DNA of 64,000 nucleotides from G965250275 sp965250275 (GTDB taxonomy: Bacteria > Pseudomonadota > Alphaproteobacteria > Rhodobacterales > Rhodobacteraceae): assembly GCA_965250275.1 (NCBI GenBank), contig OZ252297.1:2480001-2544000 (forward strand). The letters are read 5' to 3'. Within the stretch, counting starts at the first letter, position 1, and the number at the start of each line of letters is the position of its first letter. A program made the position numbers and the translations under genes. The notes beneath the pieces were generated by a model. That model did no database searches. It had not been told where the DNA came from and worked only from the letters and a program-made list of their open reading frames with translations. Positions 1-8,460 of this stretch are shown here, one piece after another.

Positions 1-45
1 TTCAAGGTCCCGATCGAAACCGGTGACGATATGTTGATCCTGCAT
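1..45 (-). CDS. phoU: Phosphate transport system regulator PhoU (N-terminal fragment)
   Basis: Only the first 15 codons are in the window; the gene continues past position 1. The reverse strand reads M-Q-D-Q-H-I, then a stretch ending F-D-R-D-L-E, which matches the usual opening of proteobacterial PhoU. An AAAGGA ribosome-binding site lies just upstream of the ATG. It follows pstB by 17 bases and would be the next gene of the phoR-pst-phoU operon. PhoU couples Pst transporter activity to PhoR signalling. The call rests on the short N-terminus plus context. Confidence 0.8.
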   Translation of the reverse strand, partial: MQDQHIVTGFDRDLE

Positions 46-62
46 GGCTCGGTTTCCTTTGG

Positions 63-860
63 TTAGCCGATACGGCCTGTAATGTAGCTCTCAGTCCGAG
101 GGTCTTCCGGGTTGGTGAAGATCTGCCCGGTTTCACCAAATTCCACCAGATTACCGAGATGAAAGAACGCGGTTTTCTGACTGACGCGCGCCGCCTGCTG
201 CATGGAGTGCGTCACGATCACAACCGAGTAATTCTGGCGCAACTCGTCGATCAGCTCCTCGACCTGTGCTGTGGCAATGGGGTCCAGTGCCGAGCAGGGT
301 TCATCCATCAGCAGAACTTCGGGCTCCGTGGCCACGGCGCGCGCAATGCACAGACGCTGCTGCTGACCGCCTGAGAGCCCGGTGCCCGGTGCATCCAGCC
401 GATCCTTGACCTCTTCCCAAATCGCGCCGCGCCGCAGGGCCCTTTCGACGATATCGTCAAGCTCGGCCTTGTTCTTGGCCATGCCGTGGATCTTGGGCCC
501 GTAGGCGACATTGTCGTAGATCGATTTCGGAAAGGGGTTCGGCTTTTGGAACACCATACCCACCTTGGCGCGCAGCTGAACCGGGTCCACCTGCTTGTCA
601 TAGATGTCTTCGCCGTCGAGGAGAATCTCACCTGTCACACGGCAGATGTCGATCGTGTCGTTCATGCGGTTCAAACAACGCAGAAACGTCGACTTGCCAC
701 AGCCTGACGGCCCGATGAAGGCGGTGACGGTCTTGTCCTCGATATCGACCTGCACGTCCTTGATGGCATGGGTGTCGCCGTAGTGGACCTGGACATTGTT
801 GGCAGCGATCTTGATCTCTTTGGCGTCCACGTCTCTCTCCACAACTCGCATGTCATTCAT
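63..860 (-). CDS. pstB: Phosphate ABC transporter ATP-binding protein PstB
   Basis: ATPase subunit of the high-affinity phosphate importer, acting on the cytoplasmic face of the inner membrane with PstA and PstC. Its 265 residues carry a complete ABC set: Walker A GPSGCGKS at about residues 50-57, the signature LSGGQQQR at about 162-169 and Walker B LLMDEP at about 183-188. Length and the NRMNDxI segment after Walker A are typical of PstB. The start is preceded by AAGGGG. It lies 12 bases after pstA and directly before phoU, so it belongs to the Pho-regulated pst operon. Confidence 0.97.
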   Translation of the reverse strand: MNDMRVVERDVDAKEIKIAANNVQVHYGDTHAIKDVQVDIEDKTVTAFIGPSGCGKSTFLRCLNRMNDTIDICRVTGEILLDGEDIYDKQVDPVQLRAKVGMVFQKPNPFPKSIYDNVAYGPKIHGMAKNKAELDDIVERALRRGAIWEEVKDRLDAPGTGLSGGQQQRLCIARAVATEPEVLLMDEPCSALDPIATAQVEELIDELRQNYSVVIVTHSMQQAARVSQKTAFFHLGNLVEFGETGQIFTNPEDPRTESYITGRIG

Positions 861-872
861 GGTGATACCCCT

Positions 873-2228
873 TTACCAACGGCGTTCAAAGCGGCGGCGC
901 AGAATGACCGCAACGGTGTTCATGGTAACCAAAAAGACCAGAAGGATGATGATCCCCCCCCAGGCCCGCTCGTAGTAGGCCGGGTCCGCGCGCTTGGCCC
1001 ATTCATAGATTTGCGCGGGCATGGCCGAGTTTGGATCCAGCAAGCCGCTGGCAATTCCGTCCGGTGCGTTTGAGGCGATGAATCCAACCATCCCGATCAA
1101 CAGCAACGGGGCAGTTTCGCCGAGGGCTTGCGCCAAACCGATGATCGTGCCTGTGAGGATGCCCGGTGCAGCCAGCGGCAGGACATGGTGGAACACCGAT
1201 TGCATCTTCGACGCGCCAACACCCAGGGCGGCGTCGCGGATCGACGGCGGTACAGCTTTCAGTGAGGCCCGCGTCGAAATGATGATGGTGGGCAAGGTCA
1301 TCAAGGTCAGCACCAGCCCCCCGACCAGCGGGGCGGACTGCGGCAGGTGCATGAACTGGATAAACACCGCCAGACCGAGAATACCGAACACGATGGACGG
1401 CACCGCGGCGAGGTTGGAAATGTTCACCTCGATCAGATCGGTGAACCGGTTCTTGGGTGCGAATTCTTCGAGATAGATCGAAGCCGCAACCCCGATCGGG
1501 AGGGCCAGGACCAACACCACCAACATCATGAAGAACGAACCGATCATCGACACGCCCAGACCGGCCTGCTCGGCACGGCTTTCGGAGGCGTCTGCCCCGA
1601 AGATGAACGCCCAGTTAAAGGTCTTTTCTACGTCACCGGCTTTGATCAGCCCATCAATGATATCAAGATGTTCCGCGTCAATGTTCTTGTCGCGGGCAAG
1701 GTGTTCGCGTGTCACGCGCCCTTTCAGGTACCCGTCGACACGGCTGGATGCCAGAATACGGACATCGACCGTTGTTCCAATCAGCTCCGGATCCGCGATC
1801 ACCATGTTGCGCACCTGCCCGGCGGCAGAGGCCGAGATCATGGCTTTCATATCTTTCGGCTGATCCAATGGTGTTTCGATACCGGCTTTCTGAACTTCTT
1901 CAAAAAGGGCATTCTGGATCAGTGGGTTATAACCAAAGGTTGACACCTTCTTGATATCTTCGATGTTGCGCTCGCCATTCTTGTCCAGCTTTGCAGGGTC
2001 AAGATAGACGGGCACATCGATGAAGGTCTGTTGGAACGCACCGATCCCGTTCGAGATGATCGCGAACAACAAAACCAGCAGGCACAGGATTCCGGTTCCA
2101 ATGGCCGCAACACCGTAGGCCCGAAAACGCTTTTCGGAAGCGTTGCGGGACTTTGTCCGCGCGTCGGGCGCCATCAGGGACACCGAATGCTTGGAAGCCT
2201 CTGGTTTGGGAAGGCTGGCGTCGGTCAT
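873..2228 (-). CDS. pstA: Phosphate ABC transporter permease PstA
   Basis: Membrane permease of the Pst phosphate importer. At 451 residues it is longer than the roughly 300-residue enterobacterial PstA. The extra length is a soluble, presumably periplasmic domain between the first membrane helix (about residues 35-60) and the BPD-transport core that starts near residue 225. The core has the EAA-loop region around DAALGVGASKMQ. The ATG overlaps the pstC stop by four bases (ATGA), so the two are translationally coupled. Long PstA/PstC with such insertions are usual in alphaproteobacteria. Confidence 0.95.
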   Translation of the reverse strand: MTDASLPKPEASKHSVSLMAPDARTKSRNASEKRFRAYGVAAIGTGILCLLVLLFAIISNGIGAFQQTFIDVPVYLDPAKLDKNGERNIEDIKKVSTFGYNPLIQNALFEEVQKAGIETPLDQPKDMKAMISASAAGQVRNMVIADPELIGTTVDVRILASSRVDGYLKGRVTREHLARDKNIDAEHLDIIDGLIKAGDVEKTFNWAFIFGADASESRAEQAGLGVSMIGSFFMMLVVLVLALPIGVAASIYLEEFAPKNRFTDLIEVNISNLAAVPSIVFGILGLAVFIQFMHLPQSAPLVGGLVLTLMTLPTIIISTRASLKAVPPSIRDAALGVGASKMQSVFHHVLPLAAPGILTGTIIGLAQALGETAPLLLIGMVGFIASNAPDGIASGLLDPNSAMPAQIYEWAKRADPAYYERAWGGIIILLVFLVTMNTVAVILRRRFERRW

Positions 2229-3697
2229 TCGTATTGCTCCCGGTATCTCCGTACGATGTACAGAGCGAAGACGTTGAGGCCCAAGGTCAGAACAAAGAGC
2301 GTTATCCCCAGAGCGAAGGCCACGAGGGCCTCAGGCGATGCGAAGTCCGAGTCGCCGGTCAATTGCGACACGATCTTGGCTGTGACAGTGGTCATTGCAT
2401 CGAACGGATTGAGGGACAGTCGCGCGGCGGCCCCTGCCCCCATCACCACAATCATGGTTTCTCCAATCGCGCGGCTGGCAGCCAGCAGCACGGCACCGAC
2501 GATGCCAGGAAGTGCCGCGGGCAAAATGACCTGCCGAATGGTTTCCGATTGGGTCGCGCCCAGGCCGTAGGAGCCGTCCCGCATCGATTGGGGTACGGCG
2601 TTGATGATGTCGTCGGAGAGCGAGCTGACAAAGGGAATGAGCATGATCCCCATCGCGATGCCGGCGGTCATGACAGAGCGACCGCCGCTCATCCACCCTA
2701 CCCCGTCCTGGCCGAAGACGGAGACGAGCATCGGTCCAATGGTCAGAAGGGCAAACAGGCCATAAACGATGGTCGGGATCCCGGCGAGAATCTCCAGCAT
2801 CGGTTTTGCGATGCCACGCACGCGGGGCGTTGCATACTCAGACAGATAGATCGCTGCAAAGAGCCCGATGGGCACCGCGACCAGCAAGGCAATGATCGAG
2901 ATGTAGATCGTGCCCCAGAGCAGAGGCAGGATACCGAGGGCCGACGACCCTCCGCGCCCGGAGAAACTGGGCGCCCACTCCAGCAAGGTGAAAAAGTCGA
3001 TGGCTGGGTAGAGCCTGAAAAACTCGACCGTGTTGAAAATCAGCGAAAAGACAATCCCGATGGTCGTCAGAATGGCGACCGAGGCTGCGGCAATCAGCAG
3101 GGCAAGAACGCCTTGTTCCACCACATTGCGGGCCCGGTAGTCCTTCTTCGATTGCAACACCGCCGCCCAGACGCCCACAAGTGACACGGCAATCACCGCA
3201 AGCGTCATATAGAAGTTGGCGGTCTCGGTCATCGCGCGGTAGGCCTGCGCCGCGTTCAGGATAGGCTGCGTGATGGTCGATGTAATGACCTGACCCGCTT
3301 CCTTCAGCCTGGCTGTCACATCCGTAAAATCTGCGCGCGCATTTCTGGCGGTGTCTTCGTCAATGGCGCCAGAGGCAACCGCGTTTTCCAGACCCTGCGC
3401 CGTCCGTCTGACTTCGGCCATCAGGAGGCCGATGTTAGAACCTTCCCGGATCTCCGACTCCGGGATCATTCCGGAAATGCTATTCTGAACCACAATCGGT
3501 TGGATGAGCAGCCAGATCACCATCAACCCAAAGGCAGGCACCACCACTTTCATGAAGGCATTCCAGCCATAGTAATTTGGCAATGAATGAAGATCTTGAC
3601 CTGCGCCGCCAGCACTCGCCAGGGCGCGCTGCCGACCAACAATAAAACCGACGACCGCAATCGCCAGCACAACTAAGCAAAGCCAGAAAACGGGCAT
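2225..3697 (-). CDS. pstC: Phosphate ABC transporter permease PstC
   Basis: Partner permease of PstA, 490 residues. The N-terminal membrane segment sits at residues 3-20, a second helix near 50-70, then a soluble region of about 70 residues, then the canonical six-helix permease core with an EAA-like loop (DGSYGLGATQSE). A strong AGGGGGA ribosome-binding site precedes the ATG. It lies about 90 bases downstream of pstS and overlaps pstA, matching the order pstS-pstC-pstA-pstB-phoU. Confidence 0.95.
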   Translation of the reverse strand: MPVFWLCLVVLAIAVVGFIVGRQRALASAGGAGQDLHSLPNYYGWNAFMKVVVPAFGLMVIWLLIQPIVVQNSISGMIPESEIREGSNIGLLMAEVRRTAQGLENAVASGAIDEDTARNARADFTDVTARLKEAGQVITSTITQPILNAAQAYRAMTETANFYMTLAVIAVSLVGVWAAVLQSKKDYRARNVVEQGVLALLIAAASVAILTTIGIVFSLIFNTVEFFRLYPAIDFFTLLEWAPSFSGRGGSSALGILPLLWGTIYISIIALLVAVPIGLFAAIYLSEYATPRVRGIAKPMLEILAGIPTIVYGLFALLTIGPMLVSVFGQDGVGWMSGGRSVMTAGIAMGIMLIPFVSSLSDDIINAVPQSMRDGSYGLGATQSETIRQVILPAALPGIVGAVLLAASRAIGETMIVVMGAGAAARLSLNPFDAMTTVTAKIVSQLTGDSDFASPEALVAFALGITLFVLTLGLNVFALYIVRRYREQYE

Positions 3698-3785
3698 CTG
3701 TCCCCCTAAAGTCTTGCTTTGAAGACTTCGAATGGTGGAGGCGGCACGACCTGCCGCCTCCGCAGTTCAATCTGTCCCGGTCGAG

Positions 3786-4826
3786 TTAGCTGCCGCCGCC
3801 CATGACAGCTTCGTTCGATACGGCGTCTTGTGTGCTGGCCAGCTCGGGGTCGGACACCAGGCCGTATTCGGCCAGCGGTCCGTCGGGCCCCGCGATTTCG
3901 TCCGAGATGAAGAATTCCGAGAACTCTTTCAGGCCCGGGATCACGCCGATATGCGCTTTCTTGATGTAGAAGAACAGCGGGCGCGAGACGGGGTATTCAC
4001 CGCTCGAGATGGTCTCGGTCGAAGGCTCAACACCAGCCATCGTGGCCACTTTCAGCTTGTCGGTGTTGTTCTCGTAGAACGCGAGGCCAAAGACGCCGAT
4101 GCCGTTTGCGTTTGCATCGATCGAGGCCAGCGTTTCGGTGTAGTCGCCGTCGATGTCGATGGCACGACCGTCAGACATAACCTCCAGGCAGGCATCCTCG
4201 GCGTCGTCTTCGGACATACCCGCAGCCATCATTGCCTCGAAAGCGCCGGTGGTCTCACAGCCAGCCGCAACAACTTTTTCTTCGAACACCTCGCGTGTGC
4301 CGTGCTTGGTGCCGGGAATGAACGCCAGAATGTCTTCGGACGGCAGATCAGCGTTGAAGTCGGACCACTTTTTGTAAGGGTTGTCGACCAGCTTGCCATC
4401 AACCATCACTTTGGGGGCCAGCGCGTTGAAAATGTCCGATTGCGTAAAGGCGTTGAAGGCCGGGCCGTCCAACTGTGACGCAAAGACGATGCCATCATAT
4501 CCGATGCGGACTTCGATGATGTCCGTCACACCGTTTTCGGCACAGGCTTTGATTTCTTTTTCGCGAATGGCGCGCGATGCGTTTGCGATGTCAGTGTGCT
4601 CTGTGCCAACGCCCTGGCAGAAGCGCTTGAGACCGGCGGAAGACCCACCCGATTCCACGACCGGTGTCGGGAAGTCGAAATTCTCGCCAAAAGCCTCAGC
4701 CACAATCGATGCATAGGGCAGAACGGTAGATGAGCCGGCAACTTGCACCTGGTCACGGGCTGCGGCAGTTGTTGCCGATACAGCTGCGATGGCCAGCGCC
4801 GAAGCTGTCAGTTTCACAAAGGACAT
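3786..4826 (-). CDS. pstS: Phosphate-binding periplasmic protein PstS
   Basis: Periplasmic substrate-binding protein of the Pst importer, about 346 residues. The chosen ATG (MSFVKL) has AGGAG eight bases upstream and gives a clean signal peptide ending in TAAA-R; an in-frame ATG 13 codons earlier lacks this. The mature protein begins QVQVAGSSTVLPYA, the phosphate-binding loop typical of PstS, followed by ESGGSSAG. It is the first transporter gene of the operon, with a Pho box upstream, so it is expected to be PhoB-induced under phosphate starvation. Confidence 0.97.
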   Translation of the reverse strand: MSFVKLTASALAIAAVSATTAAARDQVQVAGSSTVLPYASIVAEAFGENFDFPTPVVESGGSSAGLKRFCQGVGTEHTDIANASRAIREKEIKACAENGVTDIIEVRIGYDGIVFASQLDGPAFNAFTQSDIFNALAPKVMVDGKLVDNPYKKWSDFNADLPSEDILAFIPGTKHGTREVFEEKVVAAGCETTGAFEAMMAAGMSEDDAEDACLEVMSDGRAIDIDGDYTETLASIDANANGIGVFGLAFYENNTDKLKVATMAGVEPSTETISSGEYPVSRPLFFYIKKAHIGVIPGLKEFSEFFISDEIAGPDGPLAEYGLVSDPELASTQDAVSNEAVMGGGS

Positions 4827-4908
4827 GTGAGTCTCCTGAATAGGTAGAATGAGCGATCCCCCCATGAGGATCTTGCGGCCCGTCCTATTGGGAACGCATG
4901 AGGCTTTT

Positions 4909-4937
4909 GTGACGTTTATGTAACAGGCGTATGACAG
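4909..4937 (-). promoter_or_regulatory. Pho box (PhoB-binding site) upstream of pstS
   Basis: On the minus strand three PhoB half-sites follow each other at an exact 11-base period: CTGTCAT (ending at 4931), CTGTTAC (4920-4926) and ACGTCAC (4909-4915). This is the direct-repeat layout of the Pho box (CTGTCAT consensus). It lies about 80-110 bases upstream of the pstS start, in the only sizeable gap between phoR and pstS. Confidence 0.85.
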
Positions 4938-5030
4938 TCGACATATTTTGCGAAAACTTAGACAAATCTGTCTGACTTCGGTTTGGGCCGAATGAACAAG
5001 GTTTAGCCAAACCTAACGCGAAAGAATTGC

Positions 5031-6077
5031 TCAGATTGGCAATATCACCGTAAAAACAGAGCCTTGCCCCAGTTCACTCTCGACCCGCAGGCGGCCGCGG
5101 TGCCGGTTGATGATGTGTTTCACGATGGCCAGTCCCAGGCCGGTTCCGCCTTGTTCCCGGGATCGGTGACTGTCCGCGCGATAGAATCGCTCCGTCAGGC
5201 GCGGCAGATGCACGGGATCGATTCCCGGACCCTTGTCGATCACCTGAACCCGCGCCGCAGCTGCACGCACAGCAGGGTCCCGATCTGTGGCGGTCAGCAC
5301 GATGTCGATGGCGCCCCCGGAACCGCCGTACTTGATCGCGTTTTCGACAAGGTTCATGAACACCTGTCGCAGTTGATCCTCGTCGCCGGTGACGAGCACG
5401 GGTTCGTCCGGAACGTTCAGGTTCAGGGACACGCCCGCGTCCTTTGCAAGTGGGTTAAGGGAGTTCAGCGTCCCGGCCAGTTGGGCGCTCAGGTCGACCT
5501 GCTCTTTTGGCCGCACACGCTCTTCGCTTTCCACCCGGCTCAGGGACAGCAGGTCCCCGATCAGGCGGTTCATGCGCCCGGCCTCTTGTTCCATGATGCT
5601 CAGAAAGCGGTCGCGCGCAGGTGCGTCGTCGCGGGCTGCGCCGCGCAGCGTTTCAATGAAGCCCATCAGCGCAGTCAGAGGCGTGCGCAGCTCGTGGCTG
5701 ACATTGGCCACGAAGTCGCGGCGCATTTGACCTGCGGCCTCCAGATGGGTCACGTCCTGAAACGAGATCAGCAGCGCGCCCCCGTCCACCGCGCCAATCC
5801 CGTCCACGTATCGGCAGCTGACATCGTACGTCGTATCTTGTGCGCCATCATTGGACAAATGCCGCGCAACACGCGGGGCGTGGTCCCGCAGACCACCTTC
5901 GATCGCTTCCAGTATCGCGGGTTGACGCAGAATGGTGGCAAAGTGGCGCCCGACGATCTGTTGCCCCAACAACGTAAGTGCTTCGGCGTTGGCACCGACA
6001 ATCCGCTCCGTCTGGTCCACCAGCAATGCCGGCAAAGGCGTGGCTGCGAGGAAGTCATCTATCAGCGTTTCAGACAT
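5031..6077 (-). CDS. phoR: Phosphate regulon sensor histidine kinase PhoR
   Basis: Histidine kinase that would phosphorylate PhoB under phosphate limitation. The 348-residue protein has an N-terminal PAS domain (about residues 8-110), a HisKA phosphoacceptor H-box centred on His128 (NVSHELRTPL), and a HATPase domain with N-box (NLVENAIKYG), DKGPGID and GGTGLGL motifs. No hydrophobic membrane segment is visible at the N-terminus, unlike enterobacterial PhoR. It sits immediately upstream of pstS in the same direction. The first upstream gene ends 20 bases before its start. Confidence 0.9.
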   Translation of the reverse strand: MSETLIDDFLAATPLPALLVDQTERIVGANAEALTLLGQQIVGRHFATILRQPAILEAIEGGLRDHAPRVARHLSNDGAQDTTYDVSCRYVDGIGAVDGGALLISFQDVTHLEAAGQMRRDFVANVSHELRTPLTALMGFIETLRGAARDDAPARDRFLSIMEQEAGRMNRLIGDLLSLSRVESEERVRPKEQVDLSAQLAGTLNSLNPLAKDAGVSLNLNVPDEPVLVTGDEDQLRQVFMNLVENAIKYGGSGGAIDIVLTATDRDPAVRAAAARVQVIDKGPGIDPVHLPRLTERFYRADSHRSREQGGTGLGLAIVKHIINRHRGRLRVESELGQGSVFTVILPI

Positions 6078-6097
6078 CGACAGCCGACCCTTGGACG

Positions 6098-7285
6098 TTA
6101 TGCAGTCCCCATTGCAGCGGACATAGCCTCGGAAAAGACCTGTTTCAGGGCAACCGGGTCTTCCAGACCAACCGAAATCCGGAAAAAGCCTTCGGAGACT
6201 CCGAGTTTTGCGCGTTCCTCAGGTGTCAGACCGCGATGCGACGACGAAGCGGGGTGCGAGATCGTGGTGCCGACATCCCCCAGTGTCGGTGCAAAGCAGA
6301 GCCCGTCCGCCGCACGCGTGAAGGCGTTGGCTGCAGCTCGCCCGCCTTCAATTTCGAAACTGACCATGTTGCCACCCTGCGTTCCCAGCAGTTGCGCCGC
6401 CAGCGCATGGTCAGGATGGTCGGTGCGGCCCGGGTAAAGCACACTGTTAACCCCGGGCAGGCTTGCCAAATGATCAGCAAGTGCCGCGGCGGTGTCCTGT
6501 GCCCGGTCAAAGCGCAGCTCAAAGCTCAATAGGCCCCGTTCGGCCAGCCAGCAATCGAACGGGCTGGGCGTCATGCCCGTTGTCACAGAGAACACCCGCA
6601 TCCTGTCAGCGAGCGCGGGATCCCGCGCGCCGACCCATCCCAGCATCGCGTCGGAATGTCCTGCAAGCAGTTTGGTCAGCGAATGCAACACGATATCGGC
6701 GCCGTGGTCGAAGGGGCGGAACCCGCGCGGGGTGGTAAAGGTGTTGTCGACGACCAAGAGCAGATCATGCGATTTGCACAAGGCCGCCAGACCCGCAATG
6801 TCAGCGAGGCGCAAGGTCGGGTTCGACAGAACCTCCACCAGAACCATGCGTGTTGCGGGCGTAATCGCTGCGCGGACCGCGTCAACATCAGCCGGATCGA
6901 CGAGGCTGGTGCTGATCCCGAGGCGCGGCAATTCTTCCTTCATCATGCGCAGGGACCGCCCATAGAGCTGGTCACCCCCGATCACATGGTCACCTTGCGA
7001 CAACAGACCCATCAGCACTGCGGAAACGGCGGCCATGCCCGAAGCGGTCACAATGCCGTCCTCTGCGCCCTCCATAGCATTCATTCTGGCGGCCACGACG
7101 TCGGCGTTCGGATGGCCTTCACGCGAGTAGGTGTAGCCTTCGAGGGCGCCTTCGTACTGTGCGTCCAGCATATCCGGGGTTTCGGAGGCGTAGACAACTG
7201 ACGTGGACAGGGGGGTGGCCACCGGATGGCTCGCCCCGCCAGGCAAGGGCGTGGGTCGGATCAGTGATCCTTTGGCGTTGCGCAT
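6098..7285 (-). CDS. PLP-dependent transsulfuration enzyme (cystathionine gamma-synthase/lyase family)
   Basis: Cys/Met-metabolism PLP enzyme of 395 residues, fold type I. The PLP lysine is Lys205 in HSLTKLLAGHSD; the cofactor aspartate sits in LLVVDNTF, and Tyr/Arg in YTYSREGHPN contact phosphate. This family includes MetB, MetC-like lyases, methionine gamma-lyase and O-acyl-homoserine sulfhydrylases; the sequence alone does not settle which. A GTG one codon upstream is in frame, but the ATG at 7285 overlaps the preceding TGA (TGATG) and is the better start. It ends a coupled run yicC-gmk-carbonic anhydrase. Confidence 0.88.
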   Translation of the reverse strand: MRNAKGSLIRPTPLPGGASHPVATPLSTSVVYASETPDMLDAQYEGALEGYTYSREGHPNADVVAARMNAMEGAEDGIVTASGMAAVSAVLMGLLSQGDHVIGGDQLYGRSLRMMKEELPRLGISTSLVDPADVDAVRAAITPATRMVLVEVLSNPTLRLADIAGLAALCKSHDLLLVVDNTFTTPRGFRPFDHGADIVLHSLTKLLAGHSDAMLGWVGARDPALADRMRVFSVTTGMTPSPFDCWLAERGLLSFELRFDRAQDTAAALADHLASLPGVNSVLYPGRTDHPDHALAAQLLGTQGGNMVSFEIEGGRAAANAFTRAADGLCFAPTLGDVGTTISHPASSSHRGLTPEERAKLGVSEGFFRISVGLEDPVALKQVFSEAMSAAMGTA

Positions 7286-7809
7286 CACTCGACCACCGTC
7301 ATCGTATCGCGAAACCGGCGCATGTTTTCCTGATAGTGCAAAGCACTCATCGTGATGCGGTCGGCGTTTTTCTGGTCCAGTTCCCGCACCACTTTACCCG
7401 GCGCGCCCATTACGAGCGAGTTGTCGGGAATTTCCTTGTTTTCGGTGATCAGAGCCCCTGCGCCGATCAGACAGTTCTTGCCGATCTTGGCCCCGTTGAG
7501 CACGGTCGCGCCCATACCGATCAGGCTGTTGTCGCCAATCGTGCATCCATGCAGCATCACCTTATGCCCAATGGTGCAGTTTTCGCCAATGGTCAGCGGG
7601 AACCCAGCATCGATGTGCATCACGCAGTTTTCCTGCACATTCGATCCTTTGCCGATCCGGATCTCTTCATGATCCGCCCGGATGGTGGTGCCAAACCAGA
7701 CGCTTGCGCCCTCTTCCAGAACGACTTTGCCGATCAGGTTCACACATGGGGCCACCCACGTGTCAGGATGCAATTGGGGGGCATCATCGCCCAGGGCGTA
7801 GAGTGTCAT
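7285..7809 (-). CDS. Gamma-carbonic anhydrase family protein
   Basis: A 174-residue left-handed beta-helix protein of the YrdA/PaaY/CaiE-like gamma-carbonic anhydrase group. Hexapeptide repeats (I-G-x-x-x-x pattern) run through most of the length. The three expected zinc-ligand histidines are visible in VMHIDA, IGHKVM and LHGCTIG. It likely forms a homotrimer with metal sites at subunit interfaces; actual carbonic anhydrase activity in this subfamily is variable. Both ends overlap neighbours (ATGA with gmk upstream, TGATG with the PLP enzyme downstream). Confidence 0.9.
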   Translation of the reverse strand: MTLYALGDDAPQLHPDTWVAPCVNLIGKVVLEEGASVWFGTTIRADHEEIRIGKGSNVQENCVMHIDAGFPLTIGENCTIGHKVMLHGCTIGDNSLIGMGATVLNGAKIGKNCLIGAGALITENKEIPDNSLVMGAPGKVVRELDQKNADRITMSALHYQENMRRFRDTMTVVE

Positions 7810-8447
7810 GGCAGTTCCTCGAATTCGGATTGCAGCTTGCGAACGTGATCGGTCAGGCGCGGCTGCTGAGTGCGGCGCAGCCGGGTTGCCGTGACGATCG
7901 TTTTGAGATTTTCTTCTGTGCTGTCCAGATCGTCGTTCACCAGCACAAAATCATACCCGTCCCAGTGGCTGATTTCGTCCCAGCTCTTTTGCATGCGCCG
8001 CGTGATGGTCTCTTCGTCGTCCTGCGCCCGACCGATCAGACGGCGCCGCAACTCCGCGATGGACGGCGGCAGCAGAAAGATCGACAGGGTGTGCGGTCCA
8101 AGAACAGAGTTCCGGATCTGCTGTGCGCCCTGCCAGTCAATATCGAACAGAACGTCTTTTCCGGCATCAATGGCAGCCTGCACCGGCGCGCGCGGAGACC
8201 CGTAGAAGTTTCCAAAGACATGTGCATGTTCCAGCATACCACCCTGGGCAACATGAGCCTTGAAGTCGGATTCAGACACAAAGTGATAGTCCGCGCCATC
8301 CACTTCGCCGGGACGTCGTGTGCGCGTGGTGGCACTCACCGAAAAGGAGATCGACGGATCCCAATCCCGCAAGCGCCGCGCCAGCGTCGACTTTCCCGCC
8401 CCCGAAGGCGACGAAAGAATGATCAGTAGACCGCGCCGTTCCGCCAT
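7806..8447 (-). CDS. gmk: Guanylate kinase
   Basis: Converts GMP to GDP with ATP in nucleotide metabolism. The P-loop SSPSGAGKST lies close to the N-terminus, and the GMP-binding segment includes TTRxxRPGEVDGxDYHF. Starting at MAERRG gives about 213 residues, the usual family length; an in-frame ATG 17 codons earlier lies inside the yicC end and is rejected. The chosen start has AAGGGG upstream and follows the yicC stop by 13 bases. A yicC-gmk pairing is common in proteobacteria. Confidence 0.96.
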   Translation of the reverse strand: MAERRGLLIILSSPSGAGKSTLARRLRDWDPSISFSVSATTRTRRPGEVDGADYHFVSESDFKAHVAQGGMLEHAHVFGNFYGSPRAPVQAAIDAGKDVLFDIDWQGAQQIRNSVLGPHTLSIFLLPPSIAELRRRLIGRAQDDEETITRRMQKSWDEISHWDGYDFVLVNDDLDSTEENLKTIVTATRLRRTQQPRLTDHVRKLQSEFEELP

Positions 8448-8460
8448 GTCCGATGCCCCT

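Noticed and set aside
2153..3184. Plus-strand open frame of 343 codons
   Set aside because: Antisense shadow of pstC, with no hydrophobic or motif structure of its own.
5064..6437. Plus-strand open frame of 457 codons across phoR
   Set aside because: Antisense to phoR and the end of the PLP enzyme gene; composition is Arg/Gln/His-rich as expected for a GC-rich shadow frame.
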